A DNA stretch of 15,778 bases from Syntrophomonas sp. UBA4922. GTDB taxonomy: Bacteria; Bacillota; Syntrophomonadia; Syntrophomonadales; Syntrophomonadaceae. The stretch lies in the NCBI GenBank assembly GCA_002398825.1, contig DHBS01000033.1:1-15778 (forward strand), given 5' to 3'. The position numbers were made by a program, and so were the translations under genes. Below the pieces are notes generated by a model, which did not search any database, was not told the DNA's origin, and worked only from the letters and a program-made list of their open reading frames with translations. This document shows positions 1 to 5,157 of the stretch, in pieces (the first letter of the stretch is position 1; every line of letters begins with the position of its first letter).

Positions 1-183
1 GCCTGTTTTTCCTTATAAATATCACCAGTAATACTAATTATTTAAGAAATCTATCACGCCATTTCGAAATCTTACCGGGAGTTCTCACACGGTCTGACGT
101 TCTTTTTGCTTCCCGCTCCCGCTTCTCATGTTTTCCTTTGCTCGTCCCATCTGTCACAGGTCCCGAGCTGATAAAAAGTACCG
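1..183. other. non-coding stretch, nothing recognised
   Basis: I see no convincing gene on either strand here. The sequence is AT-rich for the first 60 bases and then mixed. No open frame has both a ribosome-binding site and recognisable residues. The stretch probably lies between the end of an upstream plus-strand gene outside the window and the terminator at 184-222. Confidence 0.4.
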
Positions 184-222
184 CCCCCACTTGGCATTTT
201 TTCGCCCTGTGGGGGTTCTTTC
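184..222 (+). terminator. intrinsic terminator hairpin of an upstream gene
   Basis: CCCCCAC (184-190) pairs perfectly with GTGGGGG (209-215). Inside, GGC and GCC add a second helix across a 2x2 internal loop. The stem is followed by TTCTTTC, a pyrimidine-rich and partly T-rich tail. This fits a rho-independent terminator for a plus-strand gene lying left of the window. The other strand has a T run only several bases after the stem, so bidirectional use is possible but weaker. Confidence 0.6.
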
Positions 223-430
223 ATTAGCCAGTTTCCCCGGAAACGAAGAATATAGCCCCGCGCTCATTCCCGCAAAACCAGTCTCCAGGTCCGCAGGCTC
301 AATCACAGTTTGACGTCCCATGCTTCGTCATGACCCTTCAAGCGGGCAGAAGAACCCATGCCTGGGGTTATTAGAATCCCTGCTGCTGAATATATTAAGG
401 CAGGACTCAAGATAAAACGGAGCTAAGAAC
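223..430. other. ytrH upstream region
   Basis: No gene is supported. The sporulation gene ytrH starts at 431, with GGAG in the purine-rich stretch just before it. In Bacillus ytrH belongs to the mother-cell sigma-E regulon. An ATATATT sequence lies about 40 bases upstream of the start, but no clear CATACAAT-like -10 sits at the right distance, so I do not assign a sigma-E promoter. Confidence 0.35.
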
Positions 431-757
431 ATGACTGCTTTCTCCCACAAGTCAATATTGATATTCTTCACTGCTATGGGCATAATCCTGGGCGCCTCGT
501 TACTGGGCTCTTTTGCCGCTGTTCTAATCAAGGAACCACCTATGAGCACCATGCTTAAACTAGCCCGGGAAATCAAGATTTGGGCTATTGTAGCAGCCAT
601 AGGAGGGACTTTTTACACCTTCGAGATAATAGAATCCGGGCTCTTTAAAGGAGAGGTACGACCCTTAGTCAAACAACTGCTGTATATTTTTTTCGCCATT
701 GTAGGCACTCAGGCCGGGTATTACTTGATTGTCGTTCTGGCTGGTAAAGGCAAATGA
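431..757 (+). CDS. ytrH: sporulation membrane protein YtrH
   Basis: A 108-residue hydrophobic protein of the YtrH family, whose B. subtilis member is a similarly short mother-cell membrane protein needed for efficient sporulation. Three membrane segments are visible, at about residues 8-32, 51-70 and 84-104. The family-type core includes the segment KEPPMSTMLKLAREIKIWAI, followed by a glycine-rich turn and FEIIESGLFKGE. The ATG at 431 is preceded by GGAG at a good distance. The stop overlaps the start of ytrI as ATGA, so the two are translationally coupled, as in other spore formers. Sigma-E control is expected from the family and is not shown here. Assignment rests on sequence pattern and the ytrH-ytrI pairing. 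Confidence 0.85.
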   Translation: MTAFSHKSILIFFTAMGIILGASLLGSFAAVLIKEPPMSTMLKLAREIKIWAIVAAIGGTFYTFEIIESGLFKGEVRPLVKQLLYIFFAIVGTQAGYYLIVVLAGKGK

Positions 758-1524
758 AATTATTCATTTTCTGGGCGGCTGTGTTTATCCTGGGGATGCT
801 GGCTGGTGCATCTTTGAGCACCATAATGATCGGTTCGCAAATAGATGACTTACATATAGAAAATATATCCTTGCGGGATAATCTTCAAACCCTGGAGAAA
901 CAGATACAGCAGCTGCAAGAAAAGCCCCAAAAGAGGATAGTGAGCAGAATTGATACCCATGTAGAGTTTGCTGATGAAAGTGATTTTAATGATATCGAAG
1001 AAAGTGTCATTAGGCTGACTGTAGAGAAATACATTCGTGAGTGGCTGAACCCCATACTGGGGCAGAATGTGGCTGAAGTCAACTATCTGCTCATTCCCGG
1101 CATAATAAACCGGGAAATAGAGACTGATAAGAATGTGGTCTTACTGAGGGTAGAGATGGTAGTCATATCCGACACAGTCAGTATTTATGTGGTAGTGCAG
1201 CCAGCTCCAAGCCATGGTGATACAAATGTCGATGTCCTGGGAAGCAGAGGGGGAAGCAAAAGAACCGGTCTCTTGCTTCTCCCCGGAAAAATCCCTGTAC
1301 TTCCTGCCAAATGCTCCATTTATCTCTGCGGCGGTTCCCAGCTCTTGGCGGTAGCCTGTGATATACGGTCGATCACAATAGCCAGGACCACAATGGCCCA
1401 TCCGGCTTCAAAGCCTTTTCCTGCCGCAACGCGATTAGTGGCCTTGAGCACTTCTTCGCCCAGACCGCCGGCTCCTATCATACTTGCGATGACCACCATG
1501 GATAGGGCCAGCATAGTGGTCTGA
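754..1524 (+). CDS. ytrI: YtrI-like sporulation protein with aberrant C-terminal extension
   Basis: The first 150 or so residues look like a YtrI-type sporulation membrane protein: one N-terminal membrane anchor (residues 3-25), a coiled-coil-like stretch (about 30-58, LRDNLQTLEKQIQQLQE), then a soluble alpha/beta domain ending in VVVISDTVSIYVVVQ. It overlaps ytrH by four bases (ATGA). No stop follows the conserved part. From about position 1201 the frame runs through a strong hairpin (1249-1284) and then for 205 bases antisense to the betaine-transporter permease, so roughly residues 152-256 are low-complexity, non-family sequence. Likely causes are a lost stop codon or a small indel near 1195-1215: a one-base shift would reach TGA at 1218-1220. 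The authentic product is probably about 150-160 residues. Identity of the N-terminal part is fairly sure; the end coordinate is the open-frame limit only. Confidence 0.65.
   Translation: MKLFIFWAAVFILGMLAGASLSTIMIGSQIDDLHIENISLRDNLQTLEKQIQQLQEKPQKRIVSRIDTHVEFADESDFNDIEESVIRLTVEKYIREWLNPILGQNVAEVNYLLIPGIINREIETDKNVVLLRVEMVVISDTVSIYVVVQPAPSHGDTNVDVLGSRGGSKRTGLLLLPGKIPVLPAKCSIYLCGGSQLLAVACDIRSITIARTTMAHPASKPFPAATRLVALSTSSPRPPAPIILAMTTMDRASIVV
1249..1284. terminator. hairpin between convergent ytrI and opuAB
   Basis: GGGGGAAGCAA (1249-1259) pairs with TTGCTTCTCCC (1273-1283), with one G-U pair. Beyond one mismatch the stem is extended by AGA/TCT around an ACCGG loop. It lies between two convergent transcription units, where a shared terminator is expected. 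The flanks are only weakly T-rich on either strand, so efficiency is uncertain. Its position supports the view that the true end of ytrI lies upstream of 1249. Confidence 0.55.
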
Positions 1525-2171
1525 TTGATCCCCGCCATTATACTGGGCATGGCCAGGGGCAGGCGCACCTCTTTGAGCATTTGCCATGGCGAGGCGCCAA
1601 ACACCAGGGCGGCTTCCTGTATGTCATTGGACACCTGGCGAATGCCCAGGTTGGTAAGCCTCACAACCGGAGGCAAAGCATAGATCACCGTGGCGAAGAC
1701 CGCAGGTACTTTGCCCAACCCGAACAACATCAGAGCTGGAATAAGATAGACCAGGCTGGGCATAGTCTGCATGGCATCCAGCACCGGGGTTATTAAGCCG
1801 TTGAAGCGTTCAGAGCTTGACATGGCAATGCCCACGGGGATGCCGACCAGCAATGAAATCAATACCGCCACCACAACAATGCCCAGTGTCTCCATAGCCA
1901 CTTCCCACAGCCCGAACATGCCGATGCTAAAAATGAGTACTCCGGGCAAGAGAGTTTTGTAGAAGCTTCTGGTGAGGCGCCAGGAGATCGCTGTGACTAT
2001 TATAATCCACCCCCACCAGGGGACCCATTTCAGAATGTGTTCGATTTCAAGCAGCATGCTCAACACCAGGGCGGATACAGCGTCAAAGAAAGGTCCCCAG
2101 GATTTCACCATCCATTTTACCGAACTGTCAATGTAGGGTGCTAAATTATATTGCCATGATTCAGGAAACAT
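1320..2171 (-). CDS. opuAB: glycine betaine/proline-type ABC transporter permease
   Basis: A 283-residue OpuAB/ProW-type permease, close to the usual length. Several membrane segments are evident. The coupling (EAA-type) loop reads EAALVFGASPWQMLKEVRLP, followed by the family motif NQTTMLALSMVVIASMIGAGGLG. It would form the membrane channel for import of a quaternary-ammonium osmolyte, working with the ATPase and lipoprotein encoded just upstream. I choose ATG at 2171 because GGAGG lies 8 bases before it. An in-frame GTG at 2180 would give three more residues but directly abuts that Shine-Dalgarno. The preceding gene ends within the same site, so translation is coupled. The 3' end lies opposite the abnormal extension of ytrI. 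Confidence 0.9.
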   Translation of the reverse strand: MFPESWQYNLAPYIDSSVKWMVKSWGPFFDAVSALVLSMLLEIEHILKWVPWWGWIIIVTAISWRLTRSFYKTLLPGVLIFSIGMFGLWEVAMETLGIVVVAVLISLLVGIPVGIAMSSSERFNGLITPVLDAMQTMPSLVYLIPALMLFGLGKVPAVFATVIYALPPVVRLTNLGIRQVSNDIQEAALVFGASPWQMLKEVRLPLAMPSIMAGINQTTMLALSMVVIASMIGAGGLGEEVLKATNRVAAGKGFEAGWAIVVLAIVIDRISQATAKSWEPPQR

Positions 2172-2176
2172 TGTTT

Positions 2177-3103
2177 TCACCTCCCAGTGGGTACAGGCAC
2201 GGGAACCGCTGCCACACCGGACCGGGGCTGCTTGACGGCGCGTTTATGCCTGGGAAACACCTGATTGCTGCTGCCCGGCAGAAGCGAATTGGCATCTTGA
2301 ACAAAACGCTCCACGTATTCGTCAGCGGGATTGCTCATCACTTCCGCCGGAGTGCCTTGCTGCAAAAATTCCCCGTTCCTCATCACCGCCATGGTGTCCC
2401 CCAGGCGAACGGCTTCGCTCAGGTCATGGGTCACGAACACGATGGTGCGGTTGAGCTGCTTTTGCAGATTGATAAGAGTATCCTGCATCTCCCGGCGGAT
2501 TAAGGGGTCCAGGCCGCTGAAAGGCTCATCCATCAAGAGCAGACCGCTGTCTTGAACCAGCGCCCTGGCGATGCCGACCCTCTGCCGCATACCGCCCGAA
2601 AGCTGCGCCGGATAATAATTTTCCCAACCGGTAAGCCCCACCTGGGCGATGGCCTGCCTGGCCAGATCTTCTCTTTCACGGGGTGCTACCCCGCACAATT
2701 TCAAACCAAAAGCCACATTGTCAAGGACATTGCGATGAGGCAGCAAACCATAATGCTGAAACACCATAGCCGTTTCATGGCGGCGAAAATCGATGAGCTC
2801 TTTCTTGCCCAACTGTAAGACATTGCGGCCATTGACCTTGATTTCCCCCCGGGTGGGTTCTACCAGGCGGGGAATGCAGCGGATCAGGGTGGATTTACCG
2901 CTGCCCGACAGTCCCATGATGACAAAAACCTCACCCTGCTTCACTTTAAATGATATATTGCGTACTGCTGCCACAGCACCGTTATTTTGCAGCTGCTCAA
3001 CGGCCTGTGCATCTTCCAGGTCAAGATCCGCGGCCTGTTTGCCGAACACTTTCCATAAATTATTTACTTCCAGAAGGGTATTATGATCGTAGTTTTTTAT
3101 CAT
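2177..3103 (-). CDS. opuAA: glycine betaine/proline-type ABC transporter ATPase lacking CBS domains
   Basis: A 308-residue ATP-binding subunit of the OpuAA/ProV type. Residues 31-47 carry the family's acidic/Q-rich insert (LEDAQAVEQLQNNGAVAAV). Walker A is GLSGSGKST (64-72), the signature LSGGMRQRV (168-176), Walker B LLLMDEP (188-194) and the switch histidine is in VTHD (about 226). After the nucleotide-binding domain only about 40 basic, proline-rich residues remain (ending VPVPVPTGR). The tandem CBS domains that extend OpuAA/ProV/OpuCA to about 380-420 residues are absent. The start is ATG at 3103, preceded by AGAGGTGA; a longer frame to 3172 lies inside the preceding gene and has no such site. 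It starts two bases after the stop of the binding-protein gene. Confidence 0.9.
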   Translation of the reverse strand: MIKNYDHNTLLEVNNLWKVFGKQAADLDLEDAQAVEQLQNNGAVAAVRNISFKVKQGEVFVIMGLSGSGKSTLIRCIPRLVEPTRGEIKVNGRNVLQLGKKELIDFRRHETAMVFQHYGLLPHRNVLDNVAFGLKLCGVAPREREDLARQAIAQVGLTGWENYYPAQLSGGMRQRVGIARALVQDSGLLLMDEPFSGLDPLIRREMQDTLINLQKQLNRTIVFVTHDLSEAVRLGDTMAVMRNGEFLQQGTPAEVMSNPADEYVERFVQDANSLLPGSSNQVFPRHKRAVKQPRSGVAAVPVPVPTGR

Positions 3104-3105
3104 GG

Positions 3106-4167
3106 CTACTTCACCTCTTTTAGGGCTTGTTCCACCTTCTGGGCAGCTTCCTCGGTAACCCAGCTCTTCCACCGCTCCGGGTACTTTTTCAAGAAATAGA
3201 TGGCGGCCTCATCGGCTTCGGTGTCGTTTTCCTGCATATAGCCAAGGAAATCGTTGTTTTCAGCCAGTGTGGTCTGGTATTTGGAAACCAGTTCCACCAC
3301 TTCGGGAGCCCTGTCTTTGAGGCTGGAGTGAACCCCCTTTAATACTTGCGCTGCCGGGAAGGCACAGCCGATATTATTGGGATCATTGTATACTTCCGCA
3401 TTATATTCAGGCTCTTCCAGCATGGTCATATCCAACAGGCCCATTACCCAGGTAGGTTCCCAGTAATAGCCCACCCAGGGCTGACCCTTTTCATAGGCGG
3501 TCAGCATGGAAGTGGCCAGGGCGGTATCGGAACCGGTGCTGAAAAGGTTAAATGTCTTATCTAATCCGTAGGTCTTGAATTTGGTTGCATTGGTTTGAGT
3601 TACTGCCCATCCGGGAGGACTGGTGTGGAATCGCCCTTTAGTCGGCACTTCAGCGTCTTTGAAGAGATGCCAGTAACGGGGCAGATCAGAGACCGATTTT
3701 AAATCGGGCGCTACTGCCTTAATGCCACGCTCAGGGTCGCCTTTTATCATATAGGTGGGCACATACCAACCCTGGGGAGCGTCAGGGAAATTTTGCCCCA
3801 GATCCAACACTGCTCCGCTGGAAACCGCTTCATTCCAGGGCTCTTCGTAATTGTCTTTCCAAATCTCCATGGTTATATCAATGTCACCTTTGCTCATACC
3901 CTGCAACAAAGGCAGGGTCTCGCCAAAGGTATACTGCGGTTCGGGATAGCCATAACCATGCTGCAGGATAAAGCCCACGATGCGGTTGTGCACTTTAACG
4001 CTATCCCATGATACGTCGGCCAATACCAGTTTTTCCTTTTGACCTTCAGCGCCGGTGTTGCTGCCGCTTCCGCCACAACCCACTGCGAATAATCCAAATG
4101 CAAACAATAGTGATAACAGCAAAAGTCTGACTGTAATCTGGCCTGAAAAAGATTTAATTGTGTTCAT
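3106..4167 (-). CDS. opuAC: glycine betaine/proline-type substrate-binding lipoprotein
   Basis: A 353-residue secreted substrate-binding protein of the OpuAC/ProX type and first gene of the transporter operon. The signal peptide (residues 1-30) has a hydrophobic core and a lipobox FAVGC, giving a lipidated Cys31 and membrane anchoring. The mature protein begins KLVLADVSWDSVKVHNRIVG, typical of the family, and is rich in tryptophan and tyrosine (WKDNYEEPW, GYYWEPTW, QGWYVPTY), as expected for an aromatic cage for quaternary ammonium groups. Start: AGGAGGT five bases before ATG at 4167. The likely ligand is glycine betaine or a relative (carnitine, choline, proline betaine); the sequence alone cannot say which. 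Expression is very likely controlled by the c-di-AMP riboswitch upstream. Confidence 0.9.
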   Translation of the reverse strand: MNTIKSFSGQITVRLLLLSLLFAFGLFAVGCGGSGSNTGAEGQKEKLVLADVSWDSVKVHNRIVGFILQHGYGYPEPQYTFGETLPLLQGMSKGDIDITMEIWKDNYEEPWNEAVSSGAVLDLGQNFPDAPQGWYVPTYMIKGDPERGIKAVAPDLKSVSDLPRYWHLFKDAEVPTKGRFHTSPPGWAVTQTNATKFKTYGLDKTFNLFSTGSDTALATSMLTAYEKGQPWVGYYWEPTWVMGLLDMTMLEEPEYNAEVYNDPNNIGCAFPAAQVLKGVHSSLKDRAPEVVELVSKYQTTLAENNDFLGYMQENDTEADEAAIYFLKKYPERWKSWVTEEAAQKVEQALKEVK

Positions 4168-4315
4168 GGATACCTCCTACCGGCCTGAAGCCACGGCAAG
4201 CGGAAGAGAGCTCAAGAAAGGAGAAATATACATATGAAGCATAATCGAAAAGGAAAAGTAGGATGATAAAGGGCAGCTGCAGGGGGCAGCATGCTTAACA
4301 TCTGAATTCCCAATC

Positions 4316-4440
4316 TGCCTACGAGGTTAGCTGACGGGCTCGGGCCTGGGTTAGCCCTATTCCACAACCGATATAGGGTTAATGAAAACTCGCCCCATAA
4401 AATGGTTCCCCCGTGTCTCGACTCCGAGGCTTCGGCCTAT
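4316..4440 (-). promoter_or_regulatory. c-di-AMP (ydaO-yuaA class) riboswitch
   Basis: Read on the minus strand, the conserved blocks of the ydaO aptamer appear in order. They are a 5' strand with GCCGAAGCC (about 4437-4429), CGGGGGAACCA (4413-4403), GGGGCGA (4396-4390), AGGGCTAACC (4358-4349), GCCCGAGCCCGTC (4346-4334) and the hallmark CAGCTAACCTCGTAGGC (4333-4317). Class members bind cyclic di-AMP and usually switch gene expression off when the ligand is abundant. They commonly precede osmolyte or potassium transporters and cell-wall hydrolases. This one lies about 150 bases upstream of the opuAC start on the same strand. The expression platform is not certain: the 3' strand of P1 (GGCAG, 4319-4315) could pair instead with either of two CTGCC copies (4289-4285 and 4276-4272). 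Confidence 0.93.
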
Positions 4441-4475
4441 TTTAGTCTTTAATTTCGATGACTTATAAATCAGCG

Positions 4476-4528
4476 GATGATGCTTTCTTGGCACCACCAA
4501 GCGGACGCGATTACTTCGTCAGATCATC
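4476..4528 (-). ncRNA. unassigned structured RNA element upstream of the riboswitch
   Basis: On the minus strand GATGAT (4528-4523) pairs with ATCATC (4481-4476) and encloses two small hairpins: GACG/CGTC (4520-4517 with 4507-4504) and CTTGG/CCAAG (4501-4497 with 4491-4487). The set forms a compact three-way junction about 35 bases 5' of the c-di-AMP aptamer. It is preceded by AAAGGAG, but no usable open frame follows. I do not recognise it as a known class. It could be a second sensing domain, an RNA stability element or chance. Confidence 0.3.
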
Positions 4529-4547
4529 ACTCCTTTCAGAATATAGG

Positions 4548-4576
4548 ACTTTACATACAAATATGAAACCAAGTCC
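4548..4576. repeat. inverted repeat upstream of the opu leader
   Basis: GGACTT and AAGTCC form a perfect 6-base inverted repeat about 17 bases apart, in the presumed promoter region of the opu operon. On the minus strand a TATATT hexamer (about 4546-4541) is a possible -10. The only -35 at 17 bases is TTTCAT, which is poor. The repeat might be an operator, but there is no direct support. Confidence 0.25.
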
Positions 4577-4732
4577 CCTACAGTAAAAGCTGTGCTACTG
4601 CAGTGCCATTGATATGGTGAGAAAATCGACTGTATCAAGTTTAAATGATAAATGTGGCAGAAATGAAGCAAAACTGAGACGCAAGCTTCGCCGCCCGGGC
4701 TAAAAAGCCGATAATCAGGGATCTGTAGGCCA
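4577..4732. other. non-coding stretch upstream of the opu leader
   Basis: No gene is supported. It contains a short inverted repeat around CGGGCTAAAAAGCCG (4697-4711), which could end transcription weakly, and otherwise nothing I recognise. The broken methyltransferase begins immediately to its right. Confidence 0.35.
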
Positions 4733-4997
4733 TCAAAATATTTTGGCCAGCATTTCCGCGGAGATGTCCATACCGGTGACCTGCATACCCATAAGGGCCA
4801 AATCTATAGCATAAATCCCGGTGCCGCAGCCCAGGTCGAGAACAGTTTCCCCGAGATGCGATCCATGGACTTTAAAACCATCTCTCTTTCCAAATCGTGA
4901 ACAGTACTGCCGACTTCATCTGTATACCACTTGTCGTACTCGGCGGCGATTGCATCAAATATCTCGGCTATTCTAAATGCCCTCCCCAATTTGTCAT
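4733..4997 (-). pseudogene. broken class I SAM-dependent methyltransferase fragment
   Basis: Pieces of one methyltransferase are spread over three frames of the minus strand. The first frame, from ATG at 4997, gives MTNWGGHLE and then a stop. The second, open from 4989, gives AEIFDAIAAEYDKWY and DLEREMVLKSM, an N-terminus typical of small SAM methyltransferases. The third gives ETVLDLGCGTGIYAIDLA and GMQVTGMDISAEMLAKI, which are SAM motif I (DLGCGTG) and the acidic strand-2 motif. It then stops at 4733, so the C-terminal half is missing. At least two frameshifts plus truncation mean no active enzyme. The frame changes lie near 4978-4990 and 4840-4866. Substrate is unknown. Confidence 0.75.
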
Positions 4998-5058
4998 ACT
5001 ATTAATTGTAGCCTGAGGAAGCGAAGCATGTGGACGTTCTTTTACTTCCTTCCACTCT

Positions 5059-5157
5059 TCAAATGACCGGCAGGCCAATATAGGGAATAATCTTGACAGG
5101 CAAGAAGCTTCTAGCGCCGTCATAATCGTCTTCGCTTTCCGGGCGGATGATATTCAT
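5059..5157 (-). CDS. 32-residue mini-ORF overlapping the mutS2-like stop
   Basis: The stop of the MutS2-like gene overlaps an ATG as ATGA, opening a 32-codon frame that begins MNIIRPESEDDYDGARSF and ends KIIPYIGLPVI. The first dozen residues resemble the start of GNAT acetyltransferases, which often open with an IRPE-like strand followed by acidic residues, but nothing of the acetyl-CoA site follows. It may be a truncated remnant of such a gene or a short coupled peptide. No separate Shine-Dalgarno is needed if coupling works. Low confidence that it is functional. Confidence 0.3.
   Translation of the reverse strand: MNIIRPESEDDYDGARSFLPVKIIPYIGLPVI

Noticed and set aside
154..321. A 55-codon minus-strand ORF starting MGRQTVIEPADLETGF
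   Set aside because: It runs straight through the strong terminator hairpin at 184-215, has no convincing ribosome-binding site and resembles no family I know.
1141..1401. An 86-codon minus-strand frame downstream of opuAB
   Set aside because: It overlaps the end of opuAB in another frame and the conserved part of ytrI, and has no family resemblance; it is a shadow of the ytrI coding region.
3104..3172. Longer start of the transporter ATPase (23 extra residues)
   Set aside because: The extension lies inside the end of the binding-protein gene, lacks a Shine-Dalgarno, and ATG 3103 has AGAGGTGA at a normal distance.
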